A DNA stretch of 32,212 bases from Agrococcus sp. (GTDB taxonomy: Bacteria; Actinomycetota; Actinomycetes; Actinomycetales; Microbacteriaceae), in NCBI GenBank assembly GCA_031179215.1, contig JAPSIA010000020.1, positions 1-32,212 on the forward strand, given 5' to 3'. The position numbers were made by a program, and so were the translations under genes. The stretch's first letter is position 1; each line of letters starts with the position of its first letter. This document shows, piece after piece, positions 9,354 to 21,966 of this stretch. The notes under the pieces are model-generated. The model was not told where the DNA came from and made no database searches. It saw only the letters and a list, made by a program, of their open reading frames with translations.

Positions 9354-10879
9354 GCGGCACGAGCCGCGCGGCCTTCGACGCGCTCCTGGCCGGCCACCGC
9401 ATCGTGCCGGTCATGCGCGAGGTCTTCCTCGACGCCGAGACGCCCGTGGGCATCTACCGGCGCGTCGCGCACGGCGCCGACGGCACGGCGCGCACGGGCA
9501 GCTTCCTGCTCGAGTCGGCCCAGCAGGGCGTGTGGAACCGCTACTCGTTCGTCGGCGTCGCCTCCTTCGGGCAGCTGACCGTCGACCGCGGCCGCGTCGA
9601 GTGGCGCTCGGAGCACGTCTCGGCCGCGCGAGCGCTCGGCGACGACGCCCCCGAGGGCGGCCTCGCGACCGTCGAGCACGTGCTCCGCCGCTGGGCGACG
9701 CCGCGCATCGAGGGCCTGCCGAGGCTCACGAGCGGCATGATCGGCCACATCGGCTGGGAGGCCGTGCGCGAGCTCGAGCGCCTGCCCCAGGCGCCCGAGC
9801 GCGACGTCGACGTGCCCGCGATCGCGATGTCGCTCGCCGCGACGCTCGTCGTGCTCGATCACCTGACGGGTGCGGCCCACCTCGTCGCGAACGTGCTGAA
9901 CGACGGCGCCGACGACGCGGATGCGCTGTGGCGCGACGCGCAGTCGAGGCTCGACGCGCTCGAGGCCGACCTGCTGCGGCCCGCGGCCGGCTCCATCGCC
10001 GTGCTCGACCGGGCCGCGGTGCCCGAGCCGAGCGCGCGCGTGAGCCCCGACGCGTTCCGCGACATGGTCGAGGCCTCCAAGCGGCACATCGTCGACGGCG
10101 ACGTCTTCCAGGTCGTGCTCTCCGCGCGCTTCGACCTGCCGACCGACGCCGATCCGCTCGAGGTCTACCGGGCGCTGCGCGTGCTCAACCCCTCGCCGTA
10201 CCTGTACCTCCTGCGGCTCGAGACGGTCGACGGCGAGCCCTACGCCGTCGTCGGCTCGAGCCCCGAGGCGCTCGTGACGGTGCACGAGGGGCGCGCGACG
10301 ATGCACCCGATCGCGGGCAGCCGGCCGCGCGGCGCCGACGCCGCCGCCGACCGCGACCTCGCGGAGGAGCTGCTGGCCGACCCCAAGGAGCGCAGCGAGC
10401 ACGTCATGCTCGTCGACCTCGCGCGCAACGACCTCGCGAAGGTGTGCGTGCCCGGCACCGTCGCCGTGACGGAGCTCATGGCGATCGAGCGCTTCAGCCA
10501 CATCATGCACATCGTCTCGACCGTCGAGGGCACGATGCGGCCCGACGCGAGCGCCGTCGACGCCTTCCGGGCGACCTTCCCCGCGGGCACGCTCTCGGGC
10601 GCCCCGAAGCCCCGGGCGCTCGAGCTCATCGACGAGCTCGAGGCCGCGCAGCGCGGCGTCTACGGCGGCGTGGTCGGATGGTTCGACCTCGCGGGCGACG
10701 CCGACCTCGCGATCGCGATCCGCACGGTCACGATGCGCGGCGGCGTCGCGCACGTGCAGTCGGGCGCGGGGCTCGTCGCCGACAGCGATCCCGAGACGGA
10801 GCTGCAGGAGGTGCGCAGCAAGGCGGCCGCGCCGCTGCGCGCCGTCGCGGTCGCCGACTCCATGCGGGCGCGGGCGTGA
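9350..10879 (+). CDS. trpE: Anthranilate synthase component I
   Basis: First step of tryptophan synthesis: chorismate to anthranilate, with ammonia from a TrpG partner. The 509 residues are the normal length. The N-terminal regulatory domain has the tryptophan-binding LLES motif ([19 protein letters not shown]), which implies feedback inhibition by tryptophan. The catalytic domain shows [72 protein letters not shown] and GGVVGWFD. The GTG start overlaps the hisI stop, joining the his and trp parts of the operon. No trpG follows, so the glutaminase subunit is encoded elsewhere. Confidence 0.97.
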   Translation: MSGTSRAAFDALLAGHRIVPVMREVFLDAETPVGIYRRVAHGADGTARTGSFLLESAQQGVWNRYSFVGVASFGQLTVDRGRVEWRSEHVSAARALGDDAPEGGLATVEHVLRRWATPRIEGLPRLTSGMIGHIGWEAVRELERLPQAPERDVDVPAIAMSLAATLVVLDHLTGAAHLVANVLNDGADDADALWRDAQSRLDALEADLLRPAAGSIAVLDRAAVPEPSARVSPDAFRDMVEASKRHIVDGDVFQVVLSARFDLPTDADPLEVYRALRVLNPSPYLYLLRLETVDGEPYAVVGSSPEALVTVHEGRATMHPIAGSRPRGADAAADRDLAEELLADPKERSEHVMLVDLARNDLAKVCVPGTVAVTELMAIERFSHIMHIVSTVEGTMRPDASAVDAFRATFPAGTLSGAPKPRALELIDELEAAQRGVYGGVVGWFDLAGDADLAIAIRTVTMRGGVAHVQSGAGLVADSDPETELQEVRSKAAAPLRAVAVADSMRARA

Positions 10880-11436
10880 GGAGCCTCCTCGCGCGCGGGC
10901 GGTCGATCGCGACCGCCGGCATGCTGCTCGCCGCCGCGCTCGGCCTGCTCGCCGCGACGCAGCCGTGGGGGAGCGCGACGCTCCTCGACGGCCGCGTGCT
11001 CGCCGCGACGGGGCAGGAGCTCGCGGGCGGCGTGACGGTCATGGCGCTCGCGTGCGCGGTGCTCGCGCTCCTGCTCCCGATCGCGGGTCGCGCGTGGCGC
11101 TACGTGCTCGGCGCGCTCGCCGCGCTCCTCGGCACCGCGCTCGTCGCGCACGTGCAGGGCGCCCGCGCCGGCGTCGCCAACGCGCTCGAGGCGCGCATCG
11201 CCGAGGCCACGGGCCTCGCCGGCACGGCGCAGGGCGCCGAGGTCGCGGCGGTCGGCGCGACCGCCTGGCCCGACGCCGGGCTCGCCGCGGGCGCGGTCGC
11301 GGTCGCGGCGGCCGCGTGGGTGCTCGCGAGCTCGCACCGCTGGCCCGAGCGCGCCCCGCGGGCCGCCCGCTACGAGCGCACCGGCTCGGGACTCGCCTGG
11401 GACGCGATGGACGACGGCGAGGACCCGACTCGGTAG
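10876..11436 (+). CDS. Trp biosynthesis-associated membrane protein
   Basis: A 186-residue membrane protein of the actinobacterial Trp-operon-associated family; function unknown. About four hydrophobic segments are visible, near residues 11-27, 50-69, 75-92 and 132-151. The TQPW shortly after the first helix is a family feature. The C-terminal 30 residues are charged and probably cytoplasmic. It lies between trpE and trpC as in other Actinobacteria, with its GTG overlapping the trpE stop. Context suggests a role near tryptophan or aromatic metabolism, perhaps transport, but nothing in the sequence proves it. A TAGACT hexamer overlaps its stop codon. Confidence 0.88.
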   Translation: MRSLLARGRSIATAGMLLAAALGLLAATQPWGSATLLDGRVLAATGQELAGGVTVMALACAVLALLLPIAGRAWRYVLGALAALLGTALVAHVQGARAGVANALEARIAEATGLAGTAQGAEVAAVGATAWPDAGLAAGAVAVAAAAWVLASSHRWPERAPRAARYERTGSGLAWDAMDDGEDPTR

Positions 11437-11439
11437 ACT
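11434..11439 (+). promoter_or_regulatory. Candidate -10 element (TAGACT) before the HGxxPAAW-trpC-trpB-trpA block
   Basis: TAGACT overlaps the stop of the upstream membrane-protein gene and would start a transcript about 50 bases ahead of the next GTG. A 7-2-7 inverted repeat begins within the expected initiation zone. No convincing -35 is seen. Confidence 0.45.
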
Positions 11440-11444
11440 GGCGA

Positions 11445-11460
11445 GCGGTCGCACGACCGC
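11445..11460 (+). promoter_or_regulatory. 7-bp inverted repeat in the leader of the trpCBA block
   Basis: Perfect palindrome GCGGTCG-CA-CGACCGC just downstream of the TAGACT hexamer. It could be an operator or a short RNA hairpin. No T-tract follows, so it is not an ordinary intrinsic terminator. Confidence 0.4.
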
Positions 11461-11498
11461 GCCCGCATCCGGCAGGGCCCGAACATCCGAGGAGCATC

Positions 11499-11765
11499 GT
11501 GAACGCACGCAACGGCATCAGCGACGACCACGCGACGCAGCAGCACGTGGCCGCCCAGGACGAGGCGTTCGTCGACCCGGGCCACGGCAACTCGAAGGCC
11601 GCATGGATGAGCGTCATCGTGATGCTCATCGCGGTCGCGGCCGGCACGCTCTTCTTCTTCCTCGACATGCCGACGCTCGTGTGGGCGAGCGGCGCCCTGC
11701 TCCTCGTCGGCGCGATCCTGTGGCCCGTGCTCACGAAGGCCGGTCTCGGCCCGCAGGGCCACTGA
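11499..11765 (+). CDS. HGxxPAAW family (DUF6704-like) small membrane protein
   Basis: An 88-residue protein of unknown function found between trpE and trpC in many Actinobacteria. The signature is seen here as HGNSKAAW at about residue 33, with Lys in place of the usual Pro. Two hydrophobic helices follow, WMSVIVMLIAVAAGTLFFFL and VWASGALLLVGAILWPVL. The N-terminus is hydrophilic and rich in Asp, Gln and His. The GTG at 11499 follows GAGGAGC and is the only start giving the family N-terminus. It ends 2 bases before trpC, so it belongs to the operon. The family assignment rests on motif, size and position. Confidence 0.85.
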   Translation: MNARNGISDDHATQQHVAAQDEAFVDPGHGNSKAAWMSVIVMLIAVAAGTLFFFLDMPTLVWASGALLLVGAILWPVLTKAGLGPQGH

Positions 11766-11767
11766 GC

Positions 11768-12556
11768 GTGCTCGACGCGCTCACCGCGGGAGCGCTCGAG
11801 GATGCGGCTCGGCGGCGCGAGAGCCTGCCGACGGCGCGCCTGGAGTCGATCGCGCTCTCGACGCCGCTGCCGCGCGACGCGGCGGCCATCCTCGGCACGC
11901 CCAAGGCCGACTCCGACGGCCCGCACATCATCGCTGAGGTGAAGCGGGCGAGCCCCTCCAAGGGCGCGCTCGCCGACATCCCCGAGCCCGCGTCGCTCGC
12001 CGCCCGCTACGAGGCGGGCGGCGCGAGCACGATCAGCGTGCTCACCGAGGGGCGCCGCTTCCTCGGCTCGCTCGACGACCTCCGCGCGGTGCGCGCGGCC
12101 GTGTCGCTGCCCGTGCTGCGCAAGGACTTCATCGCCGACGAGTACCAGCTGCTCGAGGCGCGCGCCTTCGGTGCCGACCTCGCGCTGCTCATCGTCGCCG
12201 CGCTCGCGCCCGCGCGCCTCGCGGCGCTGCACCGCTTCGCGACCGAGCTCGGCCTCTCGGTGCTCGTCGAGGTGCACGACGAGCACGAGGTCGACGCGGC
12301 GCTCGAGATCGAGGCGCGCATCCTCGGCGTCAACACCCGGGACCTCAAGACGTTCACGATGCACCCCGAGCGCTTCGGGGAGCTGCGCGAGCGCATCCCC
12401 GCCGGCACGGTCGCGGTCGCCGAGTCGGGCGTCCGCGACGCGGACGACGTCGCGCGGTACCGCCGCGACGGCGCCGACGCCGTGCTCGTCGGCGAGGCGC
12501 TCGTGACCCACGGCGACCCCGAGGCCCGCGTGGCCGAGTTCGGAAGGGCAGCATGA
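11768..12556 (+). CDS. trpC: Indole-3-glycerol phosphate synthase
   Basis: Ring closure of CdRP to indole-3-glycerol phosphate. The 262-residue TIM barrel has [14 protein letters not shown] with catalytic Lys59, the second catalytic lysine in [12 protein letters not shown], and [16 protein letters not shown] and VGEALV bind phosphate. It is a TrpC-only protein: there is no fused TrpF domain, and actinobacteria commonly use the bifunctional PriA isomerase for that step. The GTG start lies 2 bases after the preceding stop; starts further upstream would run through the HGxxPAAW gene. The last 4 bases (ATGA) overlap trpB. Confidence 0.97.
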   Translation: MLDALTAGALEDAARRRESLPTARLESIALSTPLPRDAAAILGTPKADSDGPHIIAEVKRASPSKGALADIPEPASLAARYEAGGASTISVLTEGRRFLGSLDDLRAVRAAVSLPVLRKDFIADEYQLLEARAFGADLALLIVAALAPARLAALHRFATELGLSVLVEVHDEHEVDAALEIEARILGVNTRDLKTFTMHPERFGELRERIPAGTVAVAESGVRDADDVARYRRDGADAVLVGEALVTHGDPEARVAEFGRAA

Positions 12557-13767
12557 CCGGCACTCCGCTCCGCGAGCAGCACGGCCCCTGGTTCGGCGCG
12601 TACGGCGGCGTCTTCATGCCCGAGCCGCTCATGGCCGCGATCGACGAGCTCGCCGCGTGCTACGACGAGTGCCGCGACGACCCCGCGTTCCAGGCCGAGT
12701 TCGCGCGGCTCTCGCGCGACTACACGGGCCGCCCCTCGATGCTCACCGAGGCGTCGCGCCTGAGCGAGCAGGCGGGCGCCCGCATCCTGCTCAAGCGCGA
12801 GGACCTCAACCACACGGGCAGCCACAAGATCAACAACGTGCTCGGCCAGGCGCTCGTCGCGCAGCGGCTCGGCAAGACGCGGCTCATCGCCGAGACGGGC
12901 GCGGGCCAGCACGGCGTCGCGACCGCGACGGCCGCCGCGCTGTTCGGCATGGAGTGCACCGTCTACATGGGCGAGGTCGACACCGAGCGCCAGGCGCTCA
13001 ACGTCGCTCGCATGCGACTGCTCGGCGCGACGGTCGTGCCCGTCACGAGCGGCTCCCGCACGCTCAAGGACGCCATCAACGAGGGCCTGCGCGACTGGGT
13101 CGCCAACGTCGACAGCACCCACTACCTCATGGGCACCGTCGCGGGACCGCACCCGTTCCCGACGATGGTGCGCGACTTCCACCGCGCGATCGGCGAGGAG
13201 GCGCGCGAGCAGGCGATCGCGATGACGGGCGGCCTGCCGGACGCGGTGCTCGCGTGCGTCGGCGGCGGCTCGAACGCCATGGGCATCTTCCACGCCTTCC
13301 TCGACGACGCCGACGTGCGCCTCATCGGCCTCGAGGCCGCGGGCGACGGCGCCGACACCGAGCGCCACGCGCTCTCGATCGAGCGCGGCGCGCCGGGCCT
13401 GCTACACGGCATGCGCACGTACCTGCTGCAGGACCTCGAGGGCCAGACGCTCGAGTCGCACTCGATCTCCGCCGGCCTCGACTACCCGGGCGTCGGTCCG
13501 GAGCACGCGTGGCTCCACGACATCGGCCGCGCCGAGTACCAGCCCGTGAGCGACGCCGAGGCGATGGATGCGTTCCTCGCGCTCACGCGAGCGGAGGGCA
13601 TCATCCCCGCGATCGAGTCGGCGCACGCCGTCGCCGGCGCGCTGCGGCTCGCGAAGGAGGCGCCGGGCTCCACGCTCGTCGTCTCGCTCTCGGGCCGCGG
13701 CGACAAGGACGTCGCGACCGCGGGCCGCTGGTTCGACGTGCTCGACGAGGAGGCGAGGCAGCAGTGA
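12553..13767 (+). CDS. trpB: Tryptophan synthase beta chain
   Basis: PLP enzyme that condenses indole with serine to tryptophan in the alpha2beta2 complex. The 404-residue product has the opening [16 protein letters not shown], the PLP lysine Lys92 in HTGSHKINN, the catalytic-loop AETGAGQHG, and the PLP phosphate loop [10 protein letters not shown]. The C-terminal SGRGDKD is also present. It is the TrpB1 type that pairs with TrpA, and trpA follows with a 4-base overlap (GTGA), fitting equal production of both chains. Confidence 0.98.
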   Translation: MTGTPLREQHGPWFGAYGGVFMPEPLMAAIDELAACYDECRDDPAFQAEFARLSRDYTGRPSMLTEASRLSEQAGARILLKREDLNHTGSHKINNVLGQALVAQRLGKTRLIAETGAGQHGVATATAAALFGMECTVYMGEVDTERQALNVARMRLLGATVVPVTSGSRTLKDAINEGLRDWVANVDSTHYLMGTVAGPHPFPTMVRDFHRAIGEEAREQAIAMTGGLPDAVLACVGGGSNAMGIFHAFLDDADVRLIGLEAAGDGADTERHALSIERGAPGLLHGMRTYLLQDLEGQTLESHSISAGLDYPGVGPEHAWLHDIGRAEYQPVSDAEAMDAFLALTRAEGIIPAIESAHAVAGALRLAKEAPGSTLVVSLSGRGDKDVATAGRWFDVLDEEARQQ

Positions 13768-14621
13768 GTGCCGCATCGACGTCGAGCCGCACCGAGGCCG
13801 CGATCCGCCGCGCGGGCAACCGCGCGCTCATCGGCTACCTGCCCGTCGGCTACCCCGACCTGGCGACGAGCGTCGAGGCGGCCGTCGCGATCGCCGAGGC
13901 CGGCTGCACCGCGATCGAGCTCGGCGTGCCCTACTCCGACCCCGCGATGGACGGCCCCGTCATCCAGGCGGCGACGCAGTCGACGCTCGAGCGAGGCTTC
14001 CGGCTCGAGGAGCTCTTCGATGCGGTCGCGGCGATCACCGCCCGCACCGATTCGCCCGTGCTCGTCATGACGTACTGGAACCCCGTGCTGCGCTACGGCG
14101 TCGACCGCTTCGCGGCGCGGCTCGCGGCCGCCGGGGGAGCGGGGCTCATCACCCCCGACCTCACACCCGAGAACGCCGGGGAGTGGCTCGAGGCCGCCGA
14201 GCGCCACGACCTCGACCGCGTCTTCCTCGCCGCGCCCTCCTCCTCCGACGCCCGCATCGACGCGGCGGTGCGCGCCTCCCGCGGCTTCGTCTACACCGTC
14301 TCGACCATGGGCACGACCGGTGCCCGGCAGGACGTCGACCGCGCAGCGCGCGCGCTCGCCGACCGCATCGCCGAGCGCGCGGCCGCGGCGGGCACCACGG
14401 CGCTGCGCTGCGTCGGCCTCGGCATCTCCGACGGCGAGCAGGTGCGCGACGTGCTCGACTACGCCGACGGCGCCATCGTCGGCTCGGCGCTCGTGCGGGC
14501 GCTCGGCGAGGGCGGCGTGCCCGCGGTGCGCGAGCTCGCCGCATCCCTCGCGCTGGGTACACTCGACGGCGGCGCAGACGATGCAGCGCCCGCACCAGAC
14601 CAGAAGGGCGCGAACGCGTGA
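13764..14621 (+). CDS. trpA: Tryptophan synthase alpha chain
   Basis: Cleaves indole-3-glycerol phosphate and passes indole to TrpB through the intersubunit tunnel. The 285-residue barrel has the catalytic Glu52 in [11 protein letters not shown] and Asp63 in MDGPVIQ. It also has the phosphate loop region [15 protein letters not shown] and [10 protein letters not shown]. The GTG at 13764 overlaps the trpB stop. The C-terminal 20 residues are low-complexity and Asp/Ala-rich, and their DNA holds a TACACT hexamer that may be a promoter for lgt. The stop overlaps the GTG of lgt. Confidence 0.97.
   Translation: MSAASTSSRTEAAIRRAGNRALIGYLPVGYPDLATSVEAAVAIAEAGCTAIELGVPYSDPAMDGPVIQAATQSTLERGFRLEELFDAVAAITARTDSPVLVMTYWNPVLRYGVDRFAARLAAAGGAGLITPDLTPENAGEWLEAAERHDLDRVFLAAPSSSDARIDAAVRASRGFVYTVSTMGTTGARQDVDRAARALADRIAERAAAAGTTALRCVGLGISDGEQVRDVLDYADGAIVGSALVRALGEGGVPAVRELAASLALGTLDGGADDAAPAPDQKGANA
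14558..14563 (+). promoter_or_regulatory. Candidate -10 element (TACACT) for lgt within trpA
   Basis: TACACT is a good match to the actinobacterial TAnnnT consensus in a region where A/T-rich hexamers are rare. It would give a transcript beginning about 50 bases before lgt, so lgt could be expressed when the trp genes are off. No -35 is visible. Confidence 0.35.
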
Positions 14622-15790
14622 CCGACCTCCTCCAGAGCCTCCCGAGCCCGTCGTCCGAATGGCGCCAGGTGCCGGTCGGTCGATGGCTCGACGACCTCGG
14701 CGTGCTGTCGCTCGTGCAGGGTTCGATGGTCGGGACCATCGGCGTCGCCGCGGCGATCGCGGTCGTCCTGTTCGTCGTCCTCTCGGCGGGCGCACTGGTC
14801 CGGGGCGGTCTCACGAGGGCTGTCGCGCTCGAATCGCTGCTCTGGTCGGCGATGTTCGGCGCGGGCATCGCGGTGCTGCTTCGCTTCATCACGCCGGCCT
14901 GGGGCATCCAGTCCTACGCGCTCTGCATCCTGGCGGGCATCATCGTGGCTGCGGTGCTGACCGGGCTGCGCCTTCGTCAGCGCGGCGTCCCAGCCGACGA
15001 CGTCATCGTGGTCGCGTTCTTCGCGATCATCTTCGGGATCGTCGCCGCTCGCATCTTCCACGTCGTCTCGCACCCGGATGACTACTTCGCCCCCGGCCGC
15101 GACCCGATCACAGCGCTCTTCATCTGGGAGGGCGGCATCGCGATCTTCGGGTCGCTCATCGGTGGAGCGATCGGCATCTGGATCGGCTGCCGCCGACTCG
15201 GCCTGCGCTTCTCGACCTTCGTCGACGCGCTCGCGCCCGGCCTGCTGCTCGCGCAGGCCTTCGGCCGCCTCGGCAACTGGTTCAACCACGAGCTCTTCGG
15301 CCAGCCGACCGACCTCCCGTGGGGCCTCGAGATCGAGGCGACCAACCCCGCGTTCCCCGTCGGCCTCCCCGCCGACACGCTCTTCCACCCGACCTTCGCG
15401 TACGAGATCGTCTGGAACGTGCTCGGCGCGGCGCTGCTGCTGTGGCTCGACCGCAAGCGCGACGTGCAGTGGGGTCGCCTCATCGCCCTCTACCTCATCT
15501 GGTACGGCGCGGGCCGCTCGGTCTTCGAGACGATCCGCCTCGACCCGTCCGAGCTCATCCTCGGCATCCGCACGAACGTCTGGATGGCCTTCCTCGCGAT
15601 CGCGGTCGGCGTGGTCGTCTGGATCGTGCAGTCGCGCCGCCACCCGGGGCTCGAGCCCTCGCCGTGGGAGCCCGGTCGCGAGCCGGGTGCCGAGGATGGC
15701 GTAGACTCAGACGTCTACACCGAGCTCCCGGAGTCCCGCACCCAGGACGAGGCAGAGCCCGCCGCAGATCCCGCGGCCGCAACCAGGTAG
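14618..15790 (+). CDS. lgt: Prolipoprotein diacylglyceryl transferase with an extra N-terminal membrane segment
   Basis: Transfers diacylglycerol from phosphatidylglycerol to the lipobox cysteine of prolipoproteins in the cytoplasmic membrane. The Lgt signature GRLGNWFNHELFG, the WEGGIAIFGSLIGG loop and the C-terminal WYGAGRSVFETIR (matching E. coli Tyr235, Arg239, Glu243) are clear. The position of E. coli His103 is Phe here; actinobacterial enzymes often vary there. Odd feature: the usual opening SLPSPSSEWRQVPVG should run almost directly into WGIQSYALCILAGIIVA. Here about 73 residues (roughly 22-94) separate them, with two hydrophobic stretches (about 36-61 and 69-90). The 390-residue length and acidic C-terminal tail are also long. 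GTG start overlaps trpA. Confidence 0.93.
   Translation: MTDLLQSLPSPSSEWRQVPVGRWLDDLGVLSLVQGSMVGTIGVAAAIAVVLFVVLSAGALVRGGLTRAVALESLLWSAMFGAGIAVLLRFITPAWGIQSYALCILAGIIVAAVLTGLRLRQRGVPADDVIVVAFFAIIFGIVAARIFHVVSHPDDYFAPGRDPITALFIWEGGIAIFGSLIGGAIGIWIGCRRLGLRFSTFVDALAPGLLLAQAFGRLGNWFNHELFGQPTDLPWGLEIEATNPAFPVGLPADTLFHPTFAYEIVWNVLGAALLLWLDRKRDVQWGRLIALYLIWYGAGRSVFETIRLDPSELILGIRTNVWMAFLAIAVGVVVWIVQSRRHPGLEPSPWEPGREPGAEDGVDSDVYTELPESRTQDEAEPAADPAAATR
15702..15707 (+). promoter_or_regulatory. Candidate -10 element (TAGACT) for gltB within the end of lgt
   Basis: GTAGACT repeats the hexamer seen before the trpC block and lies in a 6-6-6 inverted repeat (GTAGAC...GTCTAC, 15701-15718). If used, the gltB mRNA would have a leader of about 145 bases containing the hairpin at 15794-15810. 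No -35 is clear. Confidence 0.35.
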
Positions 15791-15793
15791 GAC

Positions 15794-15810
15794 CGCGCGC
15801 CTTGCGCGCG
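15794..15810 (+). terminator. Hairpin after lgt
   Basis: Stem CGCGCGC with loop CTT and GCGCGCG begins 3 bases after the lgt stop. It would suit termination of the his-trp-lgt transcript, but no T-tract follows. It might instead be an attenuating structure in the gltB leader. Confidence 0.45.
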
Positions 15811-15859
15811 CTGCGGGCCGACGGCGTCCCGCTCCTCACGCAGTGACGACAGGAGCACG

Positions 15860-20417
<4,558 letters not shown>

Positions 20418-20425
<8 letters not shown>

Positions 20426-21872
20426 TCCTCGCGGATTCCTGAAGGTGACGGAGCGCGAGCTCCCGAAGAAGCGGCCCGTGCCCGTGCGCATCCTCGACTG
20501 GCGCGAGATCGGCGAGCCGGGCGACAAGGCGGTGCTCAAGCGCCAGGCCGGCCGCTGCATGGACTGCGGCGTGCCGTTCTGCCACCAGGGCTGCCCGCTC
20601 GGCAACCTCATCCCCGAGTGGAACGACCTCACGTGGCGCGGCGAGGGCCGCGCGGCGAGCGACCGCCTGCACGCGACGAACAACTTCCCGGAGCTCACCG
20701 GGCGGCTCTGCCCCGCGCCGTGCGAGTCGTCGTGCGTGCTCGGCATCAACCAGCCGGCCGTGACGATCAAGTCGGTCGAGCAGGCGATCGCCGACGAGGC
20801 CTTCGCGAACGGCTGGACGGAGCCGCACCCGCCGGCGCGCCTCACGGGCAAGACGGTCGCGGTCGTCGGCTCGGGCCCCGCTGGCCTCGCCGCCGCGCAG
20901 CAGCTCACGCGCGCCGGGCACACGGTCGCGGTCTACGAGCGCGACGACCGCATCGGCGGCCTGCTGCGCTACGGCATCCCCGACTTCAAGCTCGAGAAGC
21001 GCACGCTCGAGGCGCGGCTCGCGCAGATGCAGGCGGAGGGCACGCGCTTCCGCGCCGGCGTCGAGATCGGCCGCGACCTGAGCTGGGAGGACCTGCACGA
21101 GCGGTTCGACGCGATCGTCGTCGCCACCGGCGCCCCGGTCGCCCGCGAGCTCGACATCCCCGGTCGCGACCTCGACGGCGTGCACCTGGCGATGGAGTAC
21201 CTCGTGCAGCAGAACCGCGCCGTCGCCGGCACCGCGCCCGTCAACCAGATCAGCGCGGCGGGCAAGCACGTCGTCGTCCTCGGCGGCGGCGACACCGGCG
21301 CCGACTGCATCGGCACCGCGCACCGCCAGGGCGCGCTCTCGGTCACGAACCTCGCGATCGGCGTGCAGCCGCCCGCCGAGCGCCCCGCCCACCAGCCCTG
21401 GCCCGTGCACCCGACCCTGTTCGAGGTGCAGTCGAGCCACGAGGAGGGCGGCGCGCGCGAGTACCTCGTCTCGACCGTCGAGTTCCTCGCGAGCCCGGCT
21501 GGCGAGGTGCGCGCGCTCAAGGTCGCCGACACCGAGATCGTCGACGGCATCCGTCGCCCCAAGTCCGGCACCGAGCGCGAGATCCCCGCCGACCTCGTGC
21601 TGCTCGCCCTCGGCTTCACGGGCGCGGATGCCTCGATCGGCGAGGCGCTCGAGGTCCCGTTCGAGCGCGGCGTGCCGCGCCGCGCCGCGGACTTCTCGAC
21701 CGACCGCCCCGGCGTGTTCGTCGCGGGCGACGCCGGCCGCGGCGCCTCGCTCATCGTGTGGGCGATCGCCGAGGGCCGCGCGGCGGCCGCGGCGGTCGAC
21801 GCGTACCTCGAGGGCTCGACCGAGCTGCCCGCCCCCGTGCGGGCGAGCGACCGCCCGTTCGTGGCGGCCTGA
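20418..21872 (+). CDS. gltD: Glutamate synthase (NADPH) small (beta) subunit
   Basis: Supplies electrons from NADPH through FAD and two 4Fe-4S clusters to GltB. The 484 residues carry the N-terminal cysteine clusters [14 protein letters not shown] and [20 protein letters not shown]. The FAD site is [15 protein letters not shown], followed by [15 protein letters not shown], the NADPH site [16 protein letters not shown] and the C-terminal FAD contact [19 protein letters not shown]. The GTG at 20418 lies inside the end of gltB and is preceded by GGAGGTGA, an unusually strong ribosome binding site. The overlap fits equimolar synthesis of both subunits. Confidence 0.98.
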
Positions 21873-21966
21873 GAACGAGGTCGGGTGCGTCGCGCGCCCG
21901 CCTGGCAGGATGGAACCGTTCGTGCCGATCCCACCCAGGCGGCGCGATGACGAAAGCGAGTGACGT

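Noticed and set aside
21906-21911. CAGGAT as a -10 element for pyk
   Set aside because: Weak match with no -35 and no supporting spacing. A pyk promoter probably lies in 21873-21966, but I cannot place it.
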